Assembly: GCA_018907035.1 (NCBI GenBank)
Contig: JACCIC010000003.1
Span: forward strand, 1 to 64,000
Direction of reading: 5' to 3'
Origin: Sycobia sp. Sy_11
Taxonomy: Eukaryota; Arthropoda; Insecta; Hymenoptera; Epichrysomallidae
DNA length: 64,000 nucleotides
Shown: positions 1 to 9,092 of the stretch, one piece after another
How the letters are laid out: every line of letters starts with the position of its first letter
Numbering within the stretch: the stretch's first letter is position 1
Notes under the pieces: model-generated
The model's database searches: none
Told to the model about the DNA's origin: nothing
What the model saw: only the letters and a program-made list of their open reading frames with translations
Translations under genes and position numbers: made by a program

Positions 1-161
1 AACCGAAACAATTAAAAATAATTTAAACAAACCAATTGGAGAAATAGAGAGAGAAAATCTAATTAATAAAATATCAAAACAAACGGTAGTCATACGCAAC
101 TGCCTCACAACCACATAAATAAAAGGGAGACACATTTATACACATATATATTAAAAATCGA

Positions 162-275
162 ATGAATACACGTAGTAAGACTCGATCGGGGAAGGAGTTA
201 GAAAATCCCAACAAAAAAACGAACCTGAGAATCAACCAAGGGAGGACGAATTCAGAACTCCTTCCGAAAGACTAA
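162..275 (+). pseudogene. Short leader ORF, possible broken start of gag
   Basis: An ATG at 162 opens a 37-codon ORF beginning MNTRSKTRSGKE that stops at 273-275. The basic, Ser/Thr-rich start resembles gag N-termini of insect Ty3/Gypsy elements. A neighbouring frame stays open from about 235 to 340, so a frameshift may have cut an originally longer ORF. It could equally be an upstream leader ORF ahead of the start at 500. Which reading is right cannot be decided from one copy. Confidence 0.35.
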
Positions 276-499
276 AAGAGGTTAATTTACGCCATTCGGC
301 ACATCAACGCCTCGAGAACAATCGAATATCGAACAAAATATAGAAGACGTCAGTCCCATACACACAGGTTCATCTACCCCTGAAAACTTATCGTTCTCCG
401 GTGATTCTATAGACCTCGCTGAACAAGAGACGGTTAGGACCATACTTATCGCACCTAACAAGTGATTGTTTAATAGCTGAACACCTACCAAGCACTAAA

Positions 500-1722
500 A
501 TGGCGAACGACCAATCTACAACCATATCTTTAAAGGAAGCACTCAAATTTGTTCCTGAATTCGACGGGAAAAATATTCCTCTTAGCCAGTTCTAGAATAC
601 TGCACAGAAGCTAGGGAACTCATAAGCAACAATCTCGAGGAGAGCTTCACGAAGCTGCTTAAAAGAAAACTCTTGGGCGAAGCAAGAGAAATAATATCTG
701 GTTACGCATTCGCCACAGTCGAAGAATTTAAAGAACATTTAAAGGACTTTTACGCCCAATCGAAAAACGTGCACCAACTTCTCGGCGAACTGAGTAGTCA
801 ATACCAGGGCGAACATGAATCAGTTATAAAATACGCGAATAGAATGAGAGACATCGGTTCTCAAATTTATGAAGTAAATCGCCACATAACCAAGGCACCA
901 AACACACCTGCCTTCAAGCGCAGCATCGAAAAAGCAATCATAGAATGTTTTCGACTAGGATTAAAACCCGAAATCGAAACTAGACTGAAAGAGAATGAAG
1001 CAATCGAAGACGTAGTAAAAGACGCGATAGCAGTAGAACGAAGACTCGAAGCTCGAGAAAACTTATTTAAGAGGCAAGAAATACGCCATAAACCTAACAA
1101 ACAAAATGCATATCCCCGACATGTAAATAATCTAACTCTTCCAAGGAATACCCCTTGCAGCTACTGCAATATAATAGGTCATACGTTCGCAGAATGTCGG
1201 AAAAGACTCAGACCAAGCCAAACGCTGTCATGTCGAACTTGTGGAAGGTCAAACCATAATACTTCTCAGTGCTTCGCAACGATCAAGTGTCAAGCATGTA
1301 ATACAATCGGTCATAATGCTCGTGACTGCAGAAACAGCAATAGACCATCGTCTACAACGTGCCAGCTATGCAATAAGCCTGGCCATACAGCTAATTTCTG
1401 TCGAACGAATCAAGCGAATAAGCAAAAACCGATTCCGAAATGCCAAAAATGTGGAAGGTTAGGGCACTCTGAAGCTACATGTAGGGTACGCGATCCCGTT
1501 CAACAAACCGCTACCACTTCTAATAGACCTACCTGTGCTTATTGCAAATACCCAGGGCACACGATATCAGAATGTCGAAAGCGACAATATAACCAGGGAA
1601 ATGGACGAAGTCCCCAGAACGAGAGCGCGAACAAAGGGACTTGCGACGGACAAACGCGCTCAATGAAGACAAACCAACTAACGAATCTGTTAGGCGAACT
1701 AATACCCTTGGAACCACAATAA
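500..1722 (+). pseudogene. gag: gag polyprotein of element A, one frameshift
   Basis: Gag builds the virus-like particle and binds element RNA. The likely start is ATG 500 (MANDQSTTISLKEALKFVPE). This frame stops at 593-595, and the same protein continues in the next frame from 595 to 1722, so there is an indel at about 593. The middle part is a Retrotrans_gag-like helical region. From 1156 to about 1578 there are six consecutive CX2CX4HX4C zinc knuckles, for example CSYCNIIGHTFAEC and CQLCNKPGHTANFC, which is far more than the none to two usual in Gypsy gags. The last 82 nt overlap pol in the -1 frame. I saw no clear canonical slippery heptamer in the overlap. Confidence 0.85.
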
Positions 1723-3242
1723 ACAACTACGTACCATATGTAGAGGTCCAGTTCGGGTCACAATATCTTCTCTCTTTTATGATAGACAGTGGATCCGAAG
1801 TTAGTATTCTCAAAATGGGATCTATACCAAAAGGAGCACACATAAATGAATCGAAAATTTATACACTAACAGGAGTGGGAGATAGTAAAGAGACAACCCT
1901 AGGTACTGTATCATTAAAAATTGCCGGACAAAGAATCGAACTCCTGATTGTATCAGACGATTTCCCTATTCCATACAATGGAATCATAGGATCAGAATTT
2001 TTAACAGAAACCAATGCCGAATTAAACTTTAGCCATAAACAGCTCATCATAGCTGGGCAAATGACGAATTTACAACTAGGAAATGAAACCTTGGATATAC
2101 CTACATACAGCATTGTGAATATCCACGTTGAACAGGAAACGGAGCTACTTCCTACTGTAGTTACCAAGAACCCAATGGGCGGTAAATGCAGATTCCTAAT
2201 AGACACAGGATCGGAGGGAAACTTGATAAAAAAAGGAACCATACCACACCAATACAAAATCGATGAGTCACAGAAAGGACTCTTGAAGGGGATAAGCTCG
2301 GAACAATTTTCTACCCTAGGAACCTTAAGACTAAAAGTTCTGGGAGGAATTTCTAGCTTTCATGTCGTCTCCGATCATTTTCCAATACCGTATTCTGGTA
2401 TTTTAGGAGCACGATATTTAAGTGACGTTCGAGTAACATTGAATTATGAGACGAAACAACTTGAGTTTCTTCATACACATAACCAACCAATTGAATTTGT
2501 GTCACCAGGGTTGCTTCACAAAAATTTAGACGCACAAATGGAAGTAGGAGGAACAGAAAATACAGTAGACTCGATGCTCGCGAACGCATCTACCGAAAGT
2601 GAGAGCGACGAGAGCGAAACAGACGACGAACAACAAAAGCTGAACGAAGAATTGTTACGCATAGATGACGAAACGAACGAATTTTTGAATAATTATTTCG
2701 ATAATGAGAGTATATCCACAAAGACGCTTTATTCGCTCGCGCAAGAACTAATATTTGAAGAACTGAACATCCCCTCAAAGGGAGTAAATAATGAATCCAC
2801 CGTTTTCCCCACGGAGAGCTTAACTTCCGCGCAAACCGCATCTATAAGAGATATAATACGGACAGATCACCTTAATGAAACCGAAAAAGAATATGTACAG
2901 CACTTAGTCGAAAAAAATCGCGATATTTTCTTTCTACCTGGAGATTCGTTGCCTGGAACAGATACTATAACTCACCGAATAAAAACCACAGACGAAGAAC
3001 CAGTCAATGCCCGACAATACAAATTTCCTCACTCGCTCAAAGAAGAAATAGATAGGCAGGTGAATGATTTATTAAACCAAGGGGTAATAGAGAACTCCGA
3101 TTCTCCATTTAATAGCCCAATTTGGATCGTAAAGAAGAAAGCAGACTCACAAGGTAGACCAAGATGGCGAATGGTGCTCGATTACAGAGCTTTGAATGAA
3201 AAAAACGGTAAGCGATGCATACCCACTGCCGAATATCACTGA
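1641..3242 (+). CDS. pol: pol part 1: duplicated retropepsin-like domain and start of reverse transcriptase
   Basis: This 533-codon frame overlaps the end of gag by 82 nt in the -1 frame, as expected for Gag-Pol frameshifting; its first codon is TTG, so it is not an independent start. It holds two aspartic-protease-like domains. The first has FMIDSGSE (D49) and DDFPIPYNGIIGSEFL (G114); the second has FLIDTGSE (D188) and DHFPIPYSGILGARYL (G253). The two copies are exactly 139 residues apart at both motifs. An acidic linker follows, then the RT N-terminus (SPFNSPIWIVKKK, RWRMVLDYRALNEK). The frame is lost at a run of seven A at 3199-3205 and stops at 3242, while RT continues in the next frame. 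One A too many in that run explains the break; it may be a real mutation or a homopolymer sequencing error. Confidence 0.88.
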   Translation: MRRTNALNEDKPTNESVRRTNTLGTTINNYVPYVEVQFGSQYLLSFMIDSGSEVSILKMGSIPKGAHINESKIYTLTGVGDSKETTLGTVSLKIAGQRIELLIVSDDFPIPYNGIIGSEFLTETNAELNFSHKQLIIAGQMTNLQLGNETLDIPTYSIVNIHVEQETELLPTVVTKNPMGGKCRFLIDTGSEGNLIKKGTIPHQYKIDESQKGLLKGISSEQFSTLGTLRLKVLGGISSFHVVSDHFPIPYSGILGARYLSDVRVTLNYETKQLEFLHTHNQPIEFVSPGLLHKNLDAQMEVGGTENTVDSMLANASTESESDESETDDEQQKLNEELLRIDDETNEFLNNYFDNESISTKTLYSLAQELIFEELNIPSKGVNNESTVFPTESLTSAQTASIRDIIRTDHLNETEKEYVQHLVEKNRDIFFLPGDSLPGTDTITHRIKTTDEEPVNARQYKFPHSLKEEIDRQVNDLLNQGVIENSDSPFNSPIWIVKKKADSQGRPRWRMVLDYRALNEKNGKRCIPTAEYH

Positions 3243-6222
3243 GATATTTGACCAAGTAGGAGGTGCAAAATATTACTCCGTACTAGACCTTGCATCAGGG
3301 TTTCACCAAATTAAGATGGACCCGAGAGATGCACATAAAACAGCTTTCAGCACGCCGTTTGGACACTATCAATTCGTTCGTATGCCTTTTGGGTTGAAAA
3401 ATGCACCCGCCACTTTTCAAAGGTTAATGGACACCTTATTAAGAGGACTACAAGGCAGAGAATTGTTTGTGTACTTGGACGACATTGTGATATATGCAAA
3501 CACACTGGCAGAACATGATAGAAAATTGAGTCTACTATTAAACAGACTTCGAGACGCCGGATTGAAGTTACAAACCGACAAGTGCGAATTTTTGAAAAGA
3601 GAAGTGAATTATCTAGGACATCGTTTGAGTGAAAAAGGACTTAGTCCCGACGAAAAAAAGATAGAAGCTGTAAAAGACTTCCCACAACCGAAAAACGCAA
3701 AGAACGTGCGACAGTTTCTTGGTTTAGCCGGATATTACCGCAGATTTATTGAAAGATTCGCTGCAATTGCAAAGCCATTAACAAAATTGCTGCAAAAAAA
3801 TGTAACGTTTGAATGGTCGAACAAAACCGAAGAAGCCTTTCAGACTTTAAAAGACATTCTATGCAATGCACCCTTACTACAATTCCCCGACCTTACTCAA
3901 CCATTTAATATAACAACTGATGCCTCAGGATACGCTATAGGAGGTATTCTGTCCCAGGGAGAAATAGGGAAAGATAGACCCATAGCATATACTTCTAGAG
4001 TTTTACGCAATGCAGAACTTAAATACGAGGTTTACGAAAAGGAAGCCTTAGCAGTCATACATAGCGTACAGGCATTTCGTTCCTACGTATATGGAAGGAA
4101 AATAACAATCATCACTGATCATCAACCCTTAGTTTGGTTTAAATCAGCAGACCTGAATACACGAGTGCAAAAATGGCGGTTCAAACTCTCCGAATATGAT
4201 TATACCGTCTTGTATAAACCAGGAAAACTAAATTCTAACGCAGACGCATTATCGCGAAATCCACCTGAAATAGTTACAACAAATATCGTGACAAGATCAG
4301 GACGAGAGCTCAACAATACGCCAGGATGCACCGATAAAAATAAATCTAATCCGAAGATAATTATACAAGCAAAGAAGAGAGGACGACCTAAAAAGATTAC
4401 GCAAGGGGAGTCCGAACCTCCTTCACCAGTAATTGGAAACAAAAGAACAAAGGACATTACGCAAGGGGAAACTAACCAAATATCTCCGATAGGAAAAAGG
4501 CCCACGCGTGACGCAAAATTACAGGCGCCTTGTTATGCCGAAAGTGAACCGGAATCACACGAAGAATTTGAAGCTGAACCAACAGCCTTACCCCAACTGA
4601 CAACCGCTGATCAGCCAGAAGAAACCAAATCAATACCCTCCACCGACTCGTCAATTCGCTCAAATCACGACAAAGAATACGATGTTGAAAGAGGCAAAGT
4701 AATAGAAACTAAAGATTCAATATGCCACCGCAAAGATAACATCGTTTTCTTCGTAACTAACGACGGAAAACCCTGTGACGACGGTGCTAAAAAACTATTG
4801 GAAAACAATGACATAAATATTAATCCCATGGATATTGGAGACGTCCAACGAATAAAAGGGACGCATTGTAAGAATCTTTTCGCATTATGCATACGAGGAG
4901 AAATACCCATATCCATGACTATAATAAAAACCAATATATACAAAACTTTATCGATCTTAAAAGAAATTTTAATCAAAATAGGAGAAAACCTTATTAGCAT
5001 TGCCAAAAGTAAGAATATTGAAAACATAGAATGGCAAGACATTCTCGAAACAATAAAAGCATCTTTTATGAATTCTCTAACTAAAATTATCATTTGCACC
5101 GACACCCTTAAATACGTTCCAAAAGAGAAAAGAGACGAAATTTTCTATGAATTACATAAGTCACCAATAGGCGGACATAGAGGTGTGTCTAAGACATATA
5201 ACAGAATCAAACAAAAGTATTATTGGAATAATTTAAAGGAAGACGTTCAAAGGAGGATACAACAATGCTTGGATTGTCAACTTAAAAAACTAGTGAGATT
5301 AAAAACTAAACAACCAATGGTGATCACCGACACCCCCGGCACACCCTTTTATAAAATAGCTTTAGATGTCGTAGGGCCATTAACCCCTACTAAACTTGGA
5401 AATGAATACATCTTGACAATGCAAGACCAGTTCTCTAAATTCTGCGTAGCAGTACCCTTACCGGATACGCTGTCCACTACCATAGCGGATTCTTTTATAA
5501 AAAGGTTTATTTGCATTTTTGGAACACCAAAGATCATCCTAACAGACCAAGGGAAGAATTTCCTGAGTAGCTTAATGAACCGAATAGCTAAACGGTTCAA
5601 AATAAAGAAACTACGGACAACCGCTTTTCACCCGCAATCTAATGGATCACTAGAACGCTCGCACCACGTTTTGGGCGAGTTCTTAAAACAATATACTACC
5701 AACGACGAAGAATGGGACAGTTGGTTAGATATAGCCATTTTAAATTATAATACTTGTGTTCAAGAAAGCACTAAGCATACGCCGTACGAATTAATCTTCG
5801 GTAGAATCGCTCGGTTGCCTTCTATCGATCCTTTAAGAGAAGGAGACTTGTTGCCGACGTACAAAGGATATCTAGTCGACCTAGTCACACGGTTGAATGG
5901 AATCCAAAAATTAGCCTACGACAACCTGGTATCCTCAAAATTTCGTTCAAAAAAATACTACGACAGGAAAATTAATCCACGGAATTTTAAAATAGGGGAT
6001 TACGTATTCCTACTGTCTGGTCCGAAACCAAATAAATTCGGAAATCATTACTCTGGACCTCACAAAATACTAGAAGTGCTAAACAAGAATAATATTAGGA
6101 TCCAGATAAATAAAAGCAGTAAGATCGTCCATGCGAATAGACTTCGCATCTCTTACATAAACAAAGAAACAACAACGCAAAAGAAAAAGGGTAGACAGAA
6201 GGAACAGGAGAAACCAGATTAA
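3196..6222 (+). CDS. pol: pol part 2: reverse transcriptase, RNase H, integrase
   Basis: This frame continues pol after the break at 3199-3205 and is open for about 1,008 codons. RT has VLDLASGFHQI and the catalytic FVYLDDIVIYA (Y93-D96). RNase H follows with TTDASGYAIGG (D242) and TDHQPLVWF. A basic linker contains an AT-hook-like KKRGRPKK (nt 4371-4394) and two KDITQGE-type repeats. Integrase has the zinc-binding HKSPIGGHRG...CLDCQ region, then catalytic D724 (ALDVVGP), D784 (LTDQGKNF) and E820 (NGSLERS), giving DX35E. A GPY/F-like SGPHKILEV lies near the end. All catalytic residues are present, so only the frame break upstream blocks this polyprotein. Confidence 0.92.
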   Translation: MKKTVSDAYPLPNITEIFDQVGGAKYYSVLDLASGFHQIKMDPRDAHKTAFSTPFGHYQFVRMPFGLKNAPATFQRLMDTLLRGLQGRELFVYLDDIVIYANTLAEHDRKLSLLLNRLRDAGLKLQTDKCEFLKREVNYLGHRLSEKGLSPDEKKIEAVKDFPQPKNAKNVRQFLGLAGYYRRFIERFAAIAKPLTKLLQKNVTFEWSNKTEEAFQTLKDILCNAPLLQFPDLTQPFNITTDASGYAIGGILSQGEIGKDRPIAYTSRVLRNAELKYEVYEKEALAVIHSVQAFRSYVYGRKITIITDHQPLVWFKSADLNTRVQKWRFKLSEYDYTVLYKPGKLNSNADALSRNPPEIVTTNIVTRSGRELNNTPGCTDKNKSNPKIIIQAKKRGRPKKITQGESEPPSPVIGNKRTKDITQGETNQISPIGKRPTRDAKLQAPCYAESEPESHEEFEAEPTALPQLTTADQPEETKSIPSTDSSIRSNHDKEYDVERGKVIETKDSICHRKDNIVFFVTNDGKPCDDGAKKLLENNDININPMDIGDVQRIKGTHCKNLFALCIRGEIPISMTIIKTNIYKTLSILKEILIKIGENLISIAKSKNIENIEWQDILETIKASFMNSLTKIIICTDTLKYVPKEKRDEIFYELHKSPIGGHRGVSKTYNRIKQKYYWNNLKEDVQRRIQQCLDCQLKKLVRLKTKQPMVITDTPGTPFYKIALDVVGPLTPTKLGNEYILTMQDQFSKFCVAVPLPDTLSTTIADSFIKRFICIFGTPKIILTDQGKNFLSSLMNRIAKRFKIKKLRTTAFHPQSNGSLERSHHVLGEFLKQYTTNDEEWDSWLDIAILNYNTCVQESTKHTPYELIFGRIARLPSIDPLREGDLLPTYKGYLVDLVTRLNGIQKLAYDNLVSSKFRSKKYYDRKINPRNFKIGDYVFLLSGPKPNKFGNHYSGPHKILEVLNKNNIRIQINKSSKIVHANRLRISYINKETTTQKKKGRQKEQEKPD

Positions 6223-6510
6223 TCAGTGTCACCCTTAGAAAAAATATATATATATAACGACTTCCATTTAAACTTTATGAACTTTAAACATTTTATAGAT
6301 TTTTTTTTATTATAATAAAATTTATATCGGTACATAAATAAAACTCGCATTTTTCGCTTACTACCTAACGCTTCACATCCTCCATACTAACCCTATAATA
6401 AAATAAGCATACGAATATTATTTATAAGATTATAATTTTAAGAAAGAAAGAAAAAAAAAAAGAGAAAAAAAACACAAAGGCCAAAACCTAAACTAATTTC
6501 TTCCTTTCTT
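6223..6510 (+). other. pol-env spacer of element A
   Basis: This is 288 bases of AT-rich, non-coding sequence between the pol stop and the glycoprotein start. It holds several AATAAA-like words, a short TA run near 6247, and a purine-rich stretch at about 6443-6480. A 3' splice site for a spliced env message would be expected here, as in errantiviruses, but I cannot identify one with confidence. Confidence 0.4.
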
Positions 6511-7941
6511 ATGCCAACCATAAAAACTATTTTTTTTGACTATGCAACTAACTTCTTTATGATTTCAGAAAAGAGCATATCCTTATATACCATACTTTTT
6601 TCATTATTTTTCGTCACCCCGACAAAAACAATGATAGGGTACGATTGCGGATCTAATACTATGAATATAACGACCATGTCTTTATTAGACGTCGGAGAAT
6701 GCAACTTCCCTCAACTCCACCCTATCAGCCAACTTGCTTATATACAATTACTCCAAATCAACGATTTTCAAGAAACCAAAGCATTACAATGTAAAATAGA
6801 GGTACGGAGAACTATCCATTACTGCGGGATGCATTCGCATAACTCCATTGTTAACAACGGCGAAATGGAATATTTGTATGACGTCAGTAGAGATAGTTGT
6901 TTACAATTGCATTTAACCGGGATAATCAACTTCGAACAAAATCACATTATAAACGGGGTCAGAATTAACCAAACAAATACATATTCGATGACCTACGCCG
7001 GAAGCATAAGTAACGACGGAACTTGCGAGGGAGCCTACTATAGCGACCCTTATGGGACTTGGAATTCTGTTATTGTCCAAGGAACTCTTAAAATCACCCT
7101 ATCCGAACAATCGGCGCGAGTAAACTTACAAGATGACAAAATCCATCTACAATCGGGAACATCATGCCCATTATCGGGAAAATTCTGCATAGACGCAAAA
7201 GATGGATATACCTTCTGGGAATCCGTCCCTAATAATGATTGCCACTTTAATGAATACGGCGTATTATTCGAGGGTCATGCGATAAAAATGACTAACCCCC
7301 AGATAGATCAAGACGTAATTTATTCTTTTTCAGATCAAAAATTAACGTTCGCATTAAGTAAATTGTCCGAAGAAAAGGTTTGCGGTTATACTATAATAAG
7401 AACAGAACACCCAAAACTGGTTATCTTCGAAACTAAACAGGGTGTAACGTTTGCGAAAAAAGGTGCGTTATCTAGTAGTAATCTGGATATTTTCGCTTAT
7501 GTAAATGCAAAATTCGTATATTTGGAAAAACATGTAAAAAAACAAATGCTTAACTTATACCGCAACATAGTGACAGAGCGATGTCGGGTAGAACAGATCG
7601 CGCTAAAAAACGCACTCGCTATCGCTACACAAAGTCCCGACCAATTTGCGTATAACATAATGAAAGGTCCTGGCTATATGGCTGTAGTAGCTGGCGAAGT
7701 GGTACACCTGGTAAAATGTATACCAGTGGAAGTTAAGATAGATCACGGCGATAACTGTTACACCGAGCTGAGAGTTGTAAGACAAAACACAACCCTCTTT
7801 CTCACACCAAAAACACACATCTTGAAAACTCGAGGGACTAGAGTTCCCTGTAACCAAGTGCTACCATCATACTACCGTATTGATAGCGAATGGTACAAAT
7901 TGGCACCAAAACGACCGAGGCAAGAGAACCCACAACCCTAA
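6511..7941 (+). pseudogene. env: Glycoprotein (env) ORF of element A, ectodomain part
   Basis: The 476-codon frame starts at ATG 6511. A hydrophobic N-terminal stretch (LYTILFSLFFVTP) looks like a signal peptide, cut before MIGYDCGS. The ectodomain is cysteine-rich, with motifs NITTMSLLDVGEC and HYCGMHSHNS and a YSDPYGTW segment. I read these as matching the glycoproteins of chuvirus-like negative-strand RNA viruses known as env-like genes in insect retrotransposons; this is recognition from memory and needs a search. The predicted role is membrane attachment and fusion. The frame is lost at about 7905-7920, and the rest of the protein lies in the overlapping frame up to 8519. Related, more decayed copies occur in antisense at 15.2, 23.8, 32.1 and 39.6 kb. 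Confidence 0.75.
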
Positions 7942-8519
7942 AGCCCATGACTCGGCTGACATGGAAATACATTAATCCAATCAGCCTAGCAACATCTGGA
8001 ATCTACTCCAGTAAAGATTTAGAAAAACTAAAAGAACGAATTATGTTTCCAGTAGAAACAGCTGCATTGTTGAATAACGCAGCACACGAAATGCACGAAT
8101 CAGGAGTGACGAGCGGCAACACGATATCGCACTTCATAAATGAAGACACCATGGATAACTTAGTAAATTCTGCTTGGAAGAAAATATGGAATAAATTCAT
8201 CACCTTTGGATCCGCAAGCGCTGGGATACTAGCAGTCCTGGTGATCATACACATAATAAAATCGTTCATAGGGGTTGTCCTCAACGGATACGCCCTTCAT
8301 CGTGTATACGGTTGGTCCATATACCTATTGTCAGCCATTTGGAGCACAGCCGCACACTTCTTCATATCGCTCAAACAACCATCGACGAAACAAGAGGCAA
8401 GAAACAGTTACGAAATGATCGCTCAACCAGAGCCAGAGCCGGAACCCAAGCCAGAACCAGTACTAACCACTACCGACGAGACGAAAGACAAACAAACGTT
8501 TTTTTCTGCAAAACCATAA
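7890..8519 (+). pseudogene. env: Glycoprotein (env) of element A, membrane-anchor part
   Basis: This frame continues the glycoprotein after a small indel at about 7905-7920. It contains a membrane-proximal helical region, a strong hydrophobic segment (SAGILAVLVIIHIIKSF, near nt 8212-8262) likely to be the transmembrane anchor, a second hydrophobic stretch near 8300-8370, and a cytoplasmic tail with a Pro-Glu repeat (EPEPEPKPEP). With the upstream part this gives the usual layout of signal peptide, ectodomain, anchor and tail. The shift could be a real inactivating mutation or a sequence error. The first codon of this frame is internal to the upstream frame and is not a real start. Confidence 0.7.
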
Positions 8520-8787
8520 AAATAAATCCTCAACTCACGCGACTTTTCCAGAATTAGACAAAACAATAAGAGTAAATTTCCTATTTCCATAATTACCAGA
8601 TATCGAATTTCGCATAGAAATCTTCACAGATACTAATGTAAGTAGAGTAAGTTACAACACAAAGAATCATGTGAACCCTACGTATCTTCGAACGAGGTTT
8701 TCCTATGGAGATTTTTTCCCACTGGGTTTTCTTTCCTTAGGTTTTCCCTCGTTCACAGACATATTGTTCTGGGCGAATGCGAAGATC

Positions 8788-8803
8788 GAAAAGGGGGAAA
8801 AAA
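8788..8803 (+). other. Polypurine tract of element A
   Basis: The run GAAAAGGGGGAAAAAA lies about 270 bases after the env stop. It is followed by CTTTTGTCATATG, so the 3' LTR could start at TGT 8808. This is the expected position and composition of the plus-strand primer of an LTR retrotransposon. Confidence 0.6.
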
Positions 8804-8807
8804 CTTT

Positions 8808-8902
8808 TGTCATATGTACACTGTTTAATGCCACATTACCTTAACAGAGGCGAACGATTGTTTTCATACTTCTAACAACCGTCTTACGCAAGGGGTGTAA
8901 CA
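8808..8902 (+). other. Possible 3' LTR (or its beginning) of element A
   Basis: The sequence after the polypurine tract begins TGT and reaches a TGTAACA at 8896-8902, which would give a very short LTR bounded by TG and CA. The true end may be further right, in the AT-rich stretch before the mariner. No second copy is in the window to compare with, so the boundaries are a guess. Confidence 0.3.
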
Positions 8903-8964
8903 TCGAGATAATAATCACAGTAAATTTTTCAATTATTTAAAAACAAAATTATAAAAATAAATAG

Positions 8965-9011
8965 TATATATATATATTTATGCACACGTATATATATAGA
9001 TGTATATATAT

Positions 9012-9050
<39 letters not shown>
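8965..9050. repeat. (TA)n/(AC)n microsatellite
   Basis: A run of TA dinucleotides with a short CA block (about 9011-9023) lies between element A and the mariner. It has no coding content. Confidence 0.95.
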
Positions 9051-9052
<2 letters not shown>

Positions 9053-9092
9053 TAAGCTAGAGTTTACAGTATAAAATAACAATAAAATATTA

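Larger units (their letters stand above)
1..8902 (+). mobile_element. Ty3/Gypsy (errantivirus-like) LTR retrotransposon, element A
   Basis: Gag, pol (two protease-like domains, reverse transcriptase, RNase H, integrase) and a glycoprotein ORF follow one another on the plus strand in the order of an env-bearing Ty3/Gypsy element. The 5' LTR and primer-binding site are not seen and probably lie left of the window. The right end is marked by a polypurine tract near 8788 and a possible LTR start at 8808. Gag, pol and env each carry one short reading-frame break, so this copy looks non-autonomous but fairly young. The right boundary is uncertain because the sequence runs into AT-rich microsatellite and a mariner. 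Confidence 0.9.
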
